This document shows positions 24,931 through 33,660 of a stretch of 53,236 bases of DNA, piece by piece. Position 1 is the stretch's first letter. Every line of letters starts with the position of its first letter. Both the position numbers and the translations under genes were made by a program. The stretch is taken from the NCBI GenBank assembly GCA_903827245.1, contig CAIKHO010000082.1:1-53236 (forward strand), written 5' to 3'. Below the pieces are notes generated by a model. That model was not told the origin of the DNA and ran no database searches. It was given only the letters and a program-made list of their open reading frames with translations. This DNA comes from an uncultured Opitutia bacterium (GTDB lineage Bacteria; Verrucomicrobiota; Verrucomicrobiia; Opitutales; Opitutaceae).

Positions 24931-27669
24931 ATGACTACCCTTCCGCTCTCCCGTCGCGATTTCATGAAAAACTCCGCCGTGGCCGCCGCGGCCATACAGC
25001 TTCCGGCGGTGCTCGCTGCCGCGACTGCATCCGCTGCGTCAACCTCGTCCACTGCGGACGCAGGGAACGCGGTCGACCTGCACTGGCTCGAGGGCGGCAC
25101 GCCCGCCGTGTTGCCGGGCACGACGTGGGGCATGCCGTGGCCGCGCGGGCGTCTCCCGAAAGACTCCGCCTTTGCCGTCCGCACCGCGGCGGGCGAACCG
25201 GTCCCGGCGCAAAGCTGGCCGCTCGCTACCTGGCCGGATGGTTCCCTCAAGTGGAGCGGGCACGCCCTCGCCGCCGCCACCGGTGGGGCCGAGCGCCTGC
25301 AGATCGCTCCCGGCACCCCTTCGGCTCCGGCGAAAGCGGTGACCGTGGCCGAGGCTCCCGGGACCTTCACCATCGACACGGGTGTCATCACCTGCCGCAT
25401 CGCGCGGAGCGGCCCGGCGATCATCGAGTCCATCATCCGCGACGGCCAAGAAATCGCGCGCGAAGGCCGCCTGGTCTGCCTGCGGCAGGACCGCACGGAC
25501 TTCGCCGCGCAGGGCATCCTGAGGCAGGAGACGTTCACGGGGGCGATTACGACCGCGGTGGTCGAGCAGTCCGGCCCGGTGCGCGCAGTCATCCGGCTCG
25601 AAGGCAAGCACGGGGGCCCCGGCGGCCGGGCGTGGCTGCCGTTCACTGTGCGGCTTTATTTCCACGCGGGCGGCGACGCGGTGCGCGTGGCGCACACGTT
25701 CATCTTCGACGGCGAGCAGTCGCAGGATTTCATCCAGGGCATTGGCGTGCGCTTCGCCGTGCCGCTGCGTGATGAACTCCACAATCGCCACGTGCGCTTC
25801 ATGGGCGAGGGGAGCGGCGTCTGGGGCGAGTCGGTTCACAATCTCCCCGGCTGGGCCGGTCGGTTCGGCTTTGCCTACGCGGATCTGTTTCCGGCCCAGC
25901 TGGACGGGCAACCGGTCATGCCGCTCGCGCAGTTCGACGCGAACAGCCGTGCACAGTTCGAGACCGTGGCGGTTTGGAATGACTTCACGCTCTTCCAGTC
26001 CTCGGCCGACCATTTCGACGTCCGCAAGCGCACCAAGGCCAACAGCAGCTGGGTCAAGTCCGGCCACGGCCGACGTTCCTCGGGCCTTGTTTATGTCGGT
26101 GGCGTCTCGGGCGGCCTCGCCCTCGGGCGGAGGCATTTCTGGGAAATGCACCCGACGCAGATCGACGTGACCGATGCGGCCAGCGACGTCGCCGGCCTCA
26201 CGCTCTGGCTCTGGTCGCCCGATGCGCCGCCGATGGACCTCCGTCATTACAGTGATCACGCGCAAGGGCTCGAGATCAACTACGAGGACTGGGAGGAAGG
26301 CCACAGCACGCCGCTCGGTGTGAGCCGCACCAATGAGCTCGTGCTCTGGGCCCTGCCCGCCACGCCGCCGCGCGCCCGCCTGGTGGAACTGGCCGCGGCC
26401 ATGCGCAATCCACCGCAGATCGTCTGTCCGCCCGCGCATTACCATGGGGCCGGCGTCTTCGGACGCTGGAGCCTGCCGAACCGCTCGACCCCGGACCGGG
26501 CGCGGCTCGAGGACGAACTCCTCCGCGTGGTCGCCTTCTACCAGAAGGAGGTCGAGCAGCAGCAGTGGTACGGCTTCTGGCATTATGGCGACATCATGCA
26601 CACCTACGACGCGCACCGGCACACCTGGCGCTACGACGTCGGCGGCTACGCGTGGGCCAACTCGGAAATGGTCCCGGACATGTGGCTCTGGTACAGCTTC
26701 CTGCGCAGCGGCCGGGCGGACATTTTTCGGATGGCCGAGGCGATGACGCGGCACACGAGCGAGGTGGACATGTACAAGCTCGGGCCGTTCGCACCGCTCG
26801 GGTCGCGGCACAACGTCAATCACTGGGGCTGCGGCGCCAAGGAGGCGCGCATCAGCATGGCCGGGCTCAAGCGCTTCTATTATTACCTCACCGCCGACGA
26901 ACGCGTGGGCGACCTCATGCGGATGACGGTCAATGCGGACTTCAAGACCGTGGAGATCGATCCCCTGCGCAAGCTGGGCCTGCCGCCGAATCCGTATCCC
27001 ACGCACGCGCGCAGCGGTCCGGACTGGTTCGCCTTCGCCAGCAACTGGATGACGGAGTGGGAGCGCACGGGCGACACAAAGTGGCGCGACAAGATTATCG
27101 CCGGCATGGACAGCCTCGCTGCGATGCCCAACGGCATGCTGTCCGGGCCGAACTTCGCCTACGACCCGGCGAGCGGAAAGCTTTTCGACATCCACGACAT
27201 CGAGAAGGCGAACTGGCTCATGATGGGTGTCTTTGGCGGGTCGGAGACGGCGTTCGAGTTGCAGCAGCTCATCGATCATCCCGCGTGGGATCGCGCGTGG
27301 CTCCAGTGCTGCGAGCTGTGGAACGACACGGAGGAGGCGCGCGAGAAGGTGACCGGGCGGAAGTTCGCCACGGGCATTTATCCCGTCTGGTACTCGCGGT
27401 TCACCGCCTACGCGGCCTTCCGCCGCGGCGACGCCGCGCTCGCCGCCCGGGCGTGGAAGGAATTCCTCCACGGCATCAACCGGATCGACATCCGCCGCAT
27501 GCCGATCGCGCCGCAGCGCGTCGAGGGCCCGGCCGTGCTCAATCCCATCGACGAGCTGCCCTGGCTTGAGACCAACCACGCCTCGCAGTGGTCGCTCAAC
27601 CTGATCGAGAACCTGGAGCTGATCGGCGATCACCTGCCGGAACTGGACGGACCATGGCTCGAAACATGA
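24931..27669 (+). CDS. Tat-exported PcRGLX/YetA-like protein (exo-rhamnogalacturonan lyase family, PL26-like)
   Basis: 912 residues. The N-terminus has a twin-arginine signal (SRRDFMK, residues 7-13, then AVAAAAIQLPAVLAAATASA), so the protein is exported folded. The mature start, LHWLEGGTPAVLPGTTWGMPWPRG, followed by SWPLATWPDGSLKWSGHA, is the signature of the PcRGLX/YetA family, whose characterised member is an exo-acting rhamnogalacturonan lyase. A beta-rich domain (about 45-330), an (alpha/alpha)-type helical domain (about 430-800, with WHYGDIMHTYD and GGYAWANSE) and a small C-terminal part follow. The length fits the family. With the acetylesterases upstream it gives the set a backbone-cleaving activity for rhamnogalacturonan I. 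The enzyme type is inferred from family likeness only. Confidence 0.78.
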   Translation: MTTLPLSRRDFMKNSAVAAAAIQLPAVLAAATASAASTSSTADAGNAVDLHWLEGGTPAVLPGTTWGMPWPRGRLPKDSAFAVRTAAGEPVPAQSWPLATWPDGSLKWSGHALAAATGGAERLQIAPGTPSAPAKAVTVAEAPGTFTIDTGVITCRIARSGPAIIESIIRDGQEIAREGRLVCLRQDRTDFAAQGILRQETFTGAITTAVVEQSGPVRAVIRLEGKHGGPGGRAWLPFTVRLYFHAGGDAVRVAHTFIFDGEQSQDFIQGIGVRFAVPLRDELHNRHVRFMGEGSGVWGESVHNLPGWAGRFGFAYADLFPAQLDGQPVMPLAQFDANSRAQFETVAVWNDFTLFQSSADHFDVRKRTKANSSWVKSGHGRRSSGLVYVGGVSGGLALGRRHFWEMHPTQIDVTDAASDVAGLTLWLWSPDAPPMDLRHYSDHAQGLEINYEDWEEGHSTPLGVSRTNELVLWALPATPPRARLVELAAAMRNPPQIVCPPAHYHGAGVFGRWSLPNRSTPDRARLEDELLRVVAFYQKEVEQQQWYGFWHYGDIMHTYDAHRHTWRYDVGGYAWANSEMVPDMWLWYSFLRSGRADIFRMAEAMTRHTSEVDMYKLGPFAPLGSRHNVNHWGCGAKEARISMAGLKRFYYYLTADERVGDLMRMTVNADFKTVEIDPLRKLGLPPNPYPTHARSGPDWFAFASNWMTEWERTGDTKWRDKIIAGMDSLAAMPNGMLSGPNFAYDPASGKLFDIHDIEKANWLMMGVFGGSETAFELQQLIDHPAWDRAWLQCCELWNDTEEAREKVTGRKFATGIYPVWYSRFTAYAAFRRGDAALAARAWKEFLHGINRIDIRRMPIAPQRVEGPAVLNPIDELPWLETNHASQWSLNLIENLELIGDHLPELDGPWLET

Positions 27670-27683
27670 GCCGGCTCAATGTG

Positions 27684-27746
27684 GGGGCGTCCCTTGCGGA
27701 CGCCCTGGTTTTCGGTGCCGAAGCGGGCGTCCGCAAGGGACGCCTC
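27684..27746. repeat. REP-like hairpin, family GGGCGTCCGCAAGGGACGCC
   Basis: Arms 27684-27705 and 27725-27746 are inverted 22-bp copies with one mismatch around a 19-nt loop. The element sits between the lyase-like gene and the cytochrome gene and ends 14 bp before the predicted TTG start. Confidence 0.92.
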
Positions 27747-27760
27747 TATGCGATGAAAGC

Positions 27761-28549
27761 TTGAAACGTTTCGGAAAGCTTCTGTTGGGCTGCGTCTTCG
27801 CGCTGTTGGGCACGGCCATGGTTTTTGCCGCCGCGCCCGGTGCAGGCCCGGCCAATCCGTGGTTTCATCCGCCGGATCCGTCGTATTTCGAGCAGGGCCG
27901 GTATGTCTATGAGCGAAACTGCCTCATCTGTCATGGGGCATACGGCCGGGGCGATGGCGAGCTCGTGCAGAACTGGCCGATCCATCCGCGAAACTTCACC
28001 AAAGCCGTGTTCAAGTACCGTTCGACGCCCTATGGCAAGCTGCCGATCAACGCGGACCTCGAGCGTACCATCCGTCACGGAGTATCAGGCACGCCCATGC
28101 CGGTCTTCAGCCAGCTGCGGGATCAGGACGTCCGGGCTGTCATTGAGTACATCAAGACCTTGGCTCCCGAGTGGAAGAATCCCGACAACTACTCGGCGCC
28201 GATCGATTTGCCCGCGCCGCCGGCGTGGTTCAACGATCCGGCCGTCCGCGCGGAACACATTCTTGAAGGACGGACGCAATTCTTCACGACCTGCATTCCC
28301 TGCCATGGCGAGAAGGCTGACGGCAACGGCATTGCCGCCCCTGGGCTGGTCGACAGCTCCGGCCAGCCGATTCATCCCGCCGATTTGCGTCAGCCGCTGC
28401 GCTCAGGTGCGACACTGCAGGACGCCTGGCGCACCATCGCCGTCGGCATCAACGGCACCCCGATGGTGGGGTTCGACGGCGCGCTGCCGCCCGCCCGCAT
28501 CTGGGATCTGGTCGCCTACGTCGAAAGCATAAAGGTTGCGGCTCCTTGA
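27761..28549 (+). CDS. Secreted diheme cytochrome c
   Basis: 262 residues with a signal peptide (MKRFGKLLLGCVFALLGTAM...A). The only usable start in this frame is the TTG at 27761; nearby ATGs are out of frame. Two cytochrome c domains are visible: Cys54-x-x-Cys57-His58 (CLICHGAYGRGDG) with likely axial Met113 (GTPMPVF), and Cys178-x-x-Cys181-His182 (CIPCHGEKADGNG) with likely axial Met235 (GTPMVGF). The arrangement suggests a periplasmic electron carrier or the cytochrome subunit of an exported oxidoreductase. No dehydrogenase partner is adjacent, so its redox partner is unknown. The function call (class I diheme c) is firm; the pathway is not. Confidence 0.85.
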   Translation: MKRFGKLLLGCVFALLGTAMVFAAAPGAGPANPWFHPPDPSYFEQGRYVYERNCLICHGAYGRGDGELVQNWPIHPRNFTKAVFKYRSTPYGKLPINADLERTIRHGVSGTPMPVFSQLRDQDVRAVIEYIKTLAPEWKNPDNYSAPIDLPAPPAWFNDPAVRAEHILEGRTQFFTTCIPCHGEKADGNGIAAPGLVDSSGQPIHPADLRQPLRSGATLQDAWRTIAVGINGTPMVGFDGALPPARIWDLVAYVESIKVAAP

Positions 28550-28626
28550 AGCGGCGCCTCGATCCAACTGCGAGGATCGTCCGTCCGAGCGTCAGGGATT
28601 GTGCCCCGGCCTTGAAATTTTCGAAT

Positions 28627-28705
28627 GACCGCCGAACCGCGAAGTAAAAGAGAGACGCGGCATTTCCATCCTTCGCACTTTCCTGCTTCCGCGTTTCCGC
28701 GATCA
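28627..28705. repeat. Intergenic element, family B (CCGCGTTTCCGCGATC)
   Basis: The right part, 28686-28705, carries CTTCCGCGTTTCCGCGATCA; the left part pairs only loosely. The same word is at 33661-33676, 33975-33990 and, diverged, 40787-40882. It lies in the gap between two convergent genes. Confidence 0.7.
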
Positions 28706-28725
28706 ACGCTGTCGCGGATGTGAAG

Positions 28726-29172
28726 TCATTCCTTCGGCGTGAGCGCGGTGTAGAACTGGATCACGTAGTAGGTGGCCGGGGTTTTCCCGATGTTGCGCAT
28801 GTTCTCGTTTTCGTTCGCCGCGTAGAAGATCATCGAGCCGGCGGGGGCGACCTGGATCCTGCCGTCGATGTTTATCTCAAGCGTGCCTTCCTTGATGATG
28901 ACGAGTTCCTCCTGCGGATGGCGGTGCAGGGGGCCCGTGTTCTCGCCGGGATTAAGCGTGGAGATGTGACAATGGAACTTGTCCAGCGTGGGCGTCGGGG
29001 CCTCGAAGACCGCGCAGCGCTGGCCGGTTTTCGTGGGCGTGAAAACGAGCTTCTGCCAGTCGATGACCTGCGAAAGCATCTTGGCGGGCGGAGTGGCGGC
29101 GGTACCGGGAGTTTGGGCGGGGAGCATGGAGGCAAGGACAACAAACGCAGCGAGGCAGGCGAGTGATTTCAT
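28726..29172 (-). CDS. Secreted small cupin-domain protein
   Basis: 148 residues with a signal peptide (MKSLACLAAFVVLASMLPAQ). A single cupin barrel fills about 40-145. Cupin motif 1 is clear (PLHRHPQEELVIIKEG: His83, His85, Glu89). Motif 2 keeps PAGS but has no His at the usual fourth metal position. Such small exported cupins are often of unknown function; sugar or small-molecule binding is a guess. It is transcribed toward the cytochrome gene (convergent). CCCC directly precedes the ATG. Confidence 0.83.
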   Translation of the reverse strand: MKSLACLAAFVVLASMLPAQTPGTAATPPAKMLSQVIDWQKLVFTPTKTGQRCAVFEAPTPTLDKFHCHISTLNPGENTGPLHRHPQEELVIIKEGTLEINIDGRIQVAPAGSMIFYAANENENMRNIGKTPATYYVIQFYTALTPKE

Positions 29173-29275
29173 GGGGTGGGGGAAATGAGGACAGCGGCGT
29201 CAGGCTGGCAGCGAAGGCGGTCCAAGTCCCTCAAAAAAAATGGCTCACGCAGGTCATCATAAATTTCATCCTTGG

Positions 29276-29348
29276 ATCGATCTCGGTCTGCGTCCTGTGC
29301 AACGGATCGGAGGTTTTACATGAGGCGATCCGAGTGAAACCGAGACGG
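29276..29348. repeat. Intergenic hairpin, family D, third copy
   Basis: The element runs from GATCTCGGTCTGCGTCCTGT through CAACGGATCGGAGG to GAGGCGATCCGAGTGAAACC. Its two halves are imperfect inverted copies. The 377-bp gap from 29173 to 29549 holds no other feature I can support. Confidence 0.8.
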
Positions 29349-29549
29349 AAGGCCCAGCCTTCTTACGTCGCGGCGGCGGGATTTCGGATGGATCCGGGCG
29401 GTGGGGCAACACCCCATGGTGCGGGCGGGCCGGACGGATTAGGATGCGGCAGTGAAAAACAGCGGATTCTTTTTCGAAGAAGGAGTCAGACAGCACCGGC
29501 GGCGGACGGTGCGTCGGCTGAAGCCAATCGCACGACGAAAGAAACCCCC

Positions 29550-29705
29550 ATGCTAGGAACCATTTTGCTGGTGCTGCTCATCTTGTTCGTGCTCGGCGCG
29601 CTGCCCACTTGGCCGCACAGCCGGAGCTGGGGCTACGGCCCGAGCGGTGGCTTGGGCCTCTGTCTGGTCATTCTGGTCGTCCTGATGGTGACCCAGCGAA
29701 TTTGA
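29550..29705 (+). CDS. DUF3309-family small membrane protein
   Basis: 51 residues. The sequence MLGTILLVLLILFVLGALPT then WPHSRSWGYGPSGGLG and a second hydrophobic stretch (LCLVILVVLMV) is the DUF3309 family pattern: two short membrane segments joined by a conserved Trp/Tyr/Gly loop. Function is unknown; members often occur in stress-associated small-gene neighbourhoods. CCCCC directly precedes the ATG. It is followed 104 bp later by another tiny membrane protein. Confidence 0.85.
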   Translation: MLGTILLVLLILFVLGALPTWPHSRSWGYGPSGGLGLCLVILVVLMVTQRI

Positions 29706-29809
29706 ACCGAACCGCGCCTCCGCGCGCCGGTCCATGCCGGGCAAACTCCAGATTATCTTTCGGCGTTTTTTCCCTTGGACACCGAAAAAGTCCTCAACCC
29801 AACCCCGTC

Positions 29810-29962
29810 ATGGCACATCTCATTCTTGCAATCTTCCTGATCGTTTTCGGCCTGAATATCCTCGTCGGGCTCACGATTCCCACGTGGATCCTGGGCGCGC
29901 TCGCCTTGGCCGCGGGCATCCTCCTCGTCACGGAGCGTTTCGGTTTCGGCCGGACCAAGTGA
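29810..29962 (+). CDS. Tiny membrane protein (50 aa)
   Basis: The frame MAHLILAIFLIVFGLNILVG continues with LTIPTWILGALALAAGILLV and ends TERFGFGRTK. It has two hydrophobic segments and a basic C-terminus, resembling small bacterial membrane proteins found next to DUF3309 genes. Codon use matches the genome, and the ATG follows AACCCCGTC. No function can be given. Confidence 0.7.
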   Translation: MAHLILAIFLIVFGLNILVGLTIPTWILGALALAAGILLVTERFGFGRTK

Positions 29963-30024
29963 GCCGAGTCGCTGGTTATCGAAAATTACCCGGAGTATAG
30001 CTGGCAATGACGTGAAGTAGTGCC

Positions 30025-30072
30025 GTGCTTTAGCCCGCACTCCCGAGTGCCGGCAGACGCGGGCTGAAGCGC
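30025..30072. repeat. REP-like hairpin (GCTTTAGCCCGC/GCGGGCTGAAGC)
   Basis: Arms 30025-30038 and 30059-30072 pair over 14 bp if G-T pairs are allowed. It lies in the 257-bp gap upstream of the YebC-family gene. Confidence 0.7.
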
Positions 30073-30219
30073 TGCGCGCCCCGGCATTCGTCACCTCTTC
30101 AGGCAATTTTCAGTAATTCGCGCCACTCGCCCCCCCGTCCTTGCCCCTCGGCCCCGGCGACCGCCGGGGCCGTCTTCGGCATTGCCCGCGCCGCGGGCGG
30201 CGGCACACTGGGCCGTCTT

Positions 30220-30951
30220 ATGGGACGTCAATGGCTCCACGCCAAACGCGCGATCGTCAACCTGAAGAAGGGCCAGACGGTCGGCAAAATCGTCAAGGAA
30301 ATCACCGTCGCCGCCAAACTCGGCGGGGGCGACCCGGCCGGCAACGCCCGGCTCTTCGCCGTGCTGGAAAAGGCCCGCAAGGCGAGCGTGACGCGCGACG
30401 CCATCGAGCGCGCCATCGCCAAGGGCGCCGGCACCGGCGGGGACAAGGCCGCGCTCGAGCACGTGGTCTTCGAGGGCTACGCGCCCCACAAGGTGCCCGT
30501 GATCGTCGAGGTGTACACCGACAATCACCAGCGCACCGCGCCCGAGATGCGCGTGCTCTTCAAGAAGGGCCATCTCGGCGGCGCCGGCAGCAACAAATTC
30601 CTCTTCGAGCACGTCGGCCTCGTCGAGGCGCACCACCCGGACGCCACCGCGGACCTGGAGGCGACGGCCATCGAGGCGGGTGCGAACGACTTCGAGGCGC
30701 TCACGCACCTGCAGAATGACGACATCCCCGAGGGCCACGCCGGCGCGCGTTTCGTCACCGAGCGCACCGCCGTGCACGCCGTCTCGACCTGGCTCAAGCA
30801 GCACGGCTGGTCCGTGGTCACGAGCGAGCTCGGCTACATCGCGAAAACCTTCCCCGAGCTGGATGACACGGCGCGCGCCGAGGTCGGCGAGTTTCTCCAG
30901 GCGCTCGAGGACCACGACGATGTCCAGCGCGTCTGGGCCGCGGTAAAGTGA
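30220..30951 (+). CDS. YebC/PmpR (TACO1)-family protein
   Basis: 243 residues, the normal length. The start MGRQWLHAKRAIVNLKKGQT corresponds to the usual GHSKWxxIKHRK start of the family. EITVAAKLGGGDPAGNARL, then KGAGTGGDKAALEHVVFEGYAP, and ELGYIAKTFPELD near the end are classic segments. The family acts as DNA-binding regulators or as translation factors that help ribosomes through proline-rich or difficult sequences; which applies here is unknown. In many bacteria it lies beside ruvC; here it does not. The ATG has no Shine-Dalgarno. Confidence 0.9.
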   Translation: MGRQWLHAKRAIVNLKKGQTVGKIVKEITVAAKLGGGDPAGNARLFAVLEKARKASVTRDAIERAIAKGAGTGGDKAALEHVVFEGYAPHKVPVIVEVYTDNHQRTAPEMRVLFKKGHLGGAGSNKFLFEHVGLVEAHHPDATADLEATAIEAGANDFEALTHLQNDDIPEGHAGARFVTERTAVHAVSTWLKQHGWSVVTSELGYIAKTFPELDDTARAEVGEFLQALEDHDDVQRVWAAVK

Positions 30952-30967
30952 GTCGTCGGTGCTCGTC

Positions 30968-31032
30968 GTAGGGGCGTCGCTTGACGACGCCCGGTCCGGA
31001 GGGCGCACGCAAGGTGCGCCTCTGCGCGAAAT
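30968..31032. repeat. REP-like tandem hairpins after the YebC-family gene
   Basis: A first hairpin, GGGCGTCGCTTGACGACGCCC, spans 30972-30992, and a second, GCGCAC...GTGCGC, spans 31002-31020. They are followed by a half arm of family A (CCTCTGCGCGAAA). Mixing of two families in one element suggests insertion or recombination between repeats. Confidence 0.8.
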
Positions 31033-31125
31033 CATTCCGTTGCCGGCTGCATTGATTCAAGTCCGGCATCAATGATGCCTAAAAGAGTATTTCCGCGATC
31101 AGCCCGCTCGCGATAAGCTGGATGA

Positions 31126-31986
31126 ATGAAAAACGGCGATTCCTTCACCAGCCGCCCCCGCGTGTCCGCCATAGCCTTGGCGACGGCGGATTCCTCGACC
31201 ACCCCCGCCCTCGACCGGACGCAGGCCGCCTCGGCGGCGCAGTTTGACCGCCAGAGCGACCGCTACGGCAAGTCCCACATCCTGGCGGACACGCAGGATG
31301 TCGCGGCCGCGTTGCAGGGCGTCCCGGTTCCGCCGGGCGGGACCGCACTCGACGTCGCCACGGGCGGAGGTCACACGGCACTGTGCCTCGCCCGGCTTGG
31401 CTGGCGGGTGACGGCCGGCGACATCGCTCCGCGCATGCTGGAAAACGCCCGCCGGCTGGTGGAGGAGGCGGGCCGGTCGCTGGAAACAAAACTATTTCCC
31501 GCCGAGACCATGCCATTCGGCGACGGGTCGTTCGACCTCGTGGCTGCGCGCGTGGCCCCGCATCATTTCAGCTCGCCGGAGAAATTTGTCGGCGAGGTCG
31601 CGAGGGTGCTCAAGCCCGGCGGACGTTTCCTGCTGATCGACGGCAGCGTGCCCGACGACGATCCCGCCACCGAGGCGTGGCTGCACGAGGTTGAGAAGTG
31701 GCGCGACCCGAGTCACGGGCGTTTCCTCTCCCGCGCTGCTTGGGAAACGCTCGTTCGGGCCCGCGGCCTAGGGGTCGAGCGGTCGGAATTGAATCCACTG
31801 AAACAGCCCGACCTCCAGTGGTATTTCGAGACCGCGGACACCCCACCTGAAAATCGCAAGAAAGTCCTCGCGGCGGTGCGCACGGTGCCGCCGAGGGTTC
31901 GTGCCGCCCTGAAACTGGGCGAGGAGGACGGCCGCATCGTCTGGTGGTGGCCGCGGCTGACGCTGCTCGCTCGCAGGAGCGCGTGA
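31126..31986 (+). CDS. Class I SAM-dependent methyltransferase (UbiE/MenG-like)
   Basis: 286 residues. The Rossmann motif I is LDVATGGGHTALCLA (about 74-88), motif II is VTAGDIAPRML, and the post-I region AETMPFGDGSFDLVAARVAPHHF is typical of methyltransferase type 11 proteins. The first 40 residues look disordered, so the true start may lie later, although no better start stands out. The substrate cannot be inferred; neighbours are unrelated. No Shine-Dalgarno. Confidence 0.83.
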   Translation: MKNGDSFTSRPRVSAIALATADSSTTPALDRTQAASAAQFDRQSDRYGKSHILADTQDVAAALQGVPVPPGGTALDVATGGGHTALCLARLGWRVTAGDIAPRMLENARRLVEEAGRSLETKLFPAETMPFGDGSFDLVAARVAPHHFSSPEKFVGEVARVLKPGGRFLLIDGSVPDDDPATEAWLHEVEKWRDPSHGRFLSRAAWETLVRARGLGVERSELNPLKQPDLQWYFETADTPPENRKKVLAAVRTVPPRVRAALKLGEEDGRIVWWWPRLTLLARRSA

Positions 31987-32007
31987 GGTTGGGGGTCGAA
32001 AAGCCTG

Positions 32008-32122
32008 AATCGAGAGACCAGGGTCAAGAGTCGGGAGGATCAAGGCCGACAAACGATCGGATGGATCGCTGGCTGAAGGACTTTCCTGCTCTTGACTCTG
32101 GACTCCCGTCTCTCGACTCGAT
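32008..32122. repeat. Intergenic hairpin between convergent genes
   Basis: Arms 32008-32032 and 32088-32122 share CGAGAGAC and TCAAGAGTC words in inverse order and form an imperfect long hairpin. The stop of the next - strand gene is directly adjacent (32128), so the element could end both transcripts. Confidence 0.7.
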
Positions 32123-32127
32123 CCACC

Positions 32128-33585
32128 TCAATTCGCCGCCGGCATCAGCGCGAACTCGTGCGGCCTGGGCGTGGCGACGCGGCGGGCCTGCTCGACCAGA
32201 CGGGTCGACTCGGCGACCGACTCGGCCTCGTGAATCTTGATGGTGCCGTAGCGTTCGACTTCCCGGAGCGTGCTGGCGGCGGGCGGGTTGATCTTGAAAC
32301 GCTCCAAGCGCCTTTCCAGATACGGCTTCATTTGCTCGAGCGTGATGGGGTGCGCGAGATCGGGGGCGGACTGGTGTTCGACGTGCGCCAGGCTGCGCAG
32401 CATGGTGGAGACGAGCTTGGTGCGCTGATTCATCAGGTGCAGGACCTCGATCGCCTGCTGGTACTCCGGGGTCTTGGTCTCCTCCGCGAGGTTCACGCCG
32501 CTGGCGAGCTCGTCGGCGGTGTAGGTCTTGATCTCCACGCCGTCGATGCTGAGCACATAGCGGCCGGGCTTGAGCTTCGCGATCTGCAGTACCTCCTGGT
32601 TCAGCTGTGCATTCACCGGCACCCAGTCGAGCGCCGGGAGACAATCGGGGTCGATGGGAAATGGCAGGGCCCGCTCCGACCAGGTGAACGCGAGACCGGG
32701 ACCCTGGGCCCGCACGTTGCTGGCGGTGCTGCGGACGGCGGACACCACCTTGGCGGTGCCGGCGTCGATCGACAGGCGGGCCACGTCGGCGGACGCCCCT
32801 TGCGCCTGCAGGAAAAGGTAGGCGAGCGCGAGATGGCCGGCCGGGCCGGGATGAATGCGGTCGGGCCCGACCATGGTGAACTTCGGGTCCTTGGCCTGCC
32901 GCGCCTGTGTGAAGCGGTTCATCGGCCCGTAGAAATCGATCACGGCGCAACCGGTCTCGGCGCCGAGCTTTTGCACGAAGGCCGCGCATTCGCCGAGCGC
33001 GTCGTTCACGCCCGTCTGCTTCGGCGCCGCCATCTCGGCGGTCTGGTCGAAGATCGACGGCGTGATGAGGATCACGCGCACCCCGGCCTTCTGCAGCGCG
33101 GCGACCAGGTCGCGCTGGTTCTGCTGGTAGCTGGCGAGCGCAGCCCGGCGCTTTTCCAGGACCTCGGGCGTGGCGGGGACATCCTTGTAGAGATCCCGCT
33201 CGACGTCATTCATGCCGAACATGATCGAGGCCACGGTGGGCTGCTTGGAAAGGATATCCCAATTGAGCCGCTGCAGGCCGCCGGCGGCCCGGTCGCCCGA
33301 GATGCCGCAGTTGAAGACATCGATCGCGGCGCCGGGCAGGCGGGTGAGATAATAGAGCTCGATCCACTCATGGTACGTGCCGCTGTGCGTGATGCTGTCA
33401 CCGATGACGCACCAGCGGTCCTTGTTGCGAAACCCGACGGAGGGTATCGCGGCCGGCGCTGCCGGGGCGGCAGCCGCAGCGGGACCGGCGGAGGGGACGG
33501 GCGCATCGGCCGCGAAAGCGGCGGGGAGCGCCAGGCGGCCTGGCAGGACGAGGCTGAGGAAGACGACGAATGTGCGGAATTTCAT
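32128..33585 (-). CDS. Secreted SGNH/GDSL-family hydrolase with helical C-terminal extension
   Basis: 485 residues from ATG 33585, chosen for its signal peptide (MKFRTFVVFLSLVLPGRLALPAAFA); the open frame further upstream only reads repeats. An Ala/Pro linker (33-47) precedes the SGNH domain: Ser64 in CVIGDSITHSG, the block II CGISGDRA, Asn126 in MFGMNDVE, and Asp242/His245 in PDRIHPGPAGH. The catalytic set is complete. A C-terminal region of about 220 residues (FTWSERALPFP..., then a helical stretch to the end) is as seen in GDSL proteins of Verrucomicrobiota and Planctomycetota. It is less like the acetylesterases at 776-6639 and may act on another ester. CCCC directly precedes the ATG. Confidence 0.83.
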   Translation of the reverse strand: MKFRTFVVFLSLVLPGRLALPAAFAADAPVPSAGPAAAAAPAAPAAIPSVGFRNKDRWCVIGDSITHSGTYHEWIELYYLTRLPGAAIDVFNCGISGDRAAGGLQRLNWDILSKQPTVASIMFGMNDVERDLYKDVPATPEVLEKRRAALASYQQNQRDLVAALQKAGVRVILITPSIFDQTAEMAAPKQTGVNDALGECAAFVQKLGAETGCAVIDFYGPMNRFTQARQAKDPKFTMVGPDRIHPGPAGHLALAYLFLQAQGASADVARLSIDAGTAKVVSAVRSTASNVRAQGPGLAFTWSERALPFPIDPDCLPALDWVPVNAQLNQEVLQIAKLKPGRYVLSIDGVEIKTYTADELASGVNLAEETKTPEYQQAIEVLHLMNQRTKLVSTMLRSLAHVEHQSAPDLAHPITLEQMKPYLERRLERFKINPPAASTLREVERYGTIKIHEAESVAESTRLVEQARRVATPRPHEFALMPAAN

Positions 33586-33660
33586 GGGGTAAAAGATGCG
33601 CGCCGGAGAACCCGGTTGGCTGAAGGCTGACGGATCGGTGCCCGTCCGCCAATCCTCTTT

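Noticed and set aside
25039-27633. 864-codon open frame on the - strand opposite the PcRGLX-like gene
   Set aside because: It is a shadow of a high-GC gene: its product is Arg/His/Val/Leu-rich with no domain, and the + strand frame has clear family motifs and a Tat signal.
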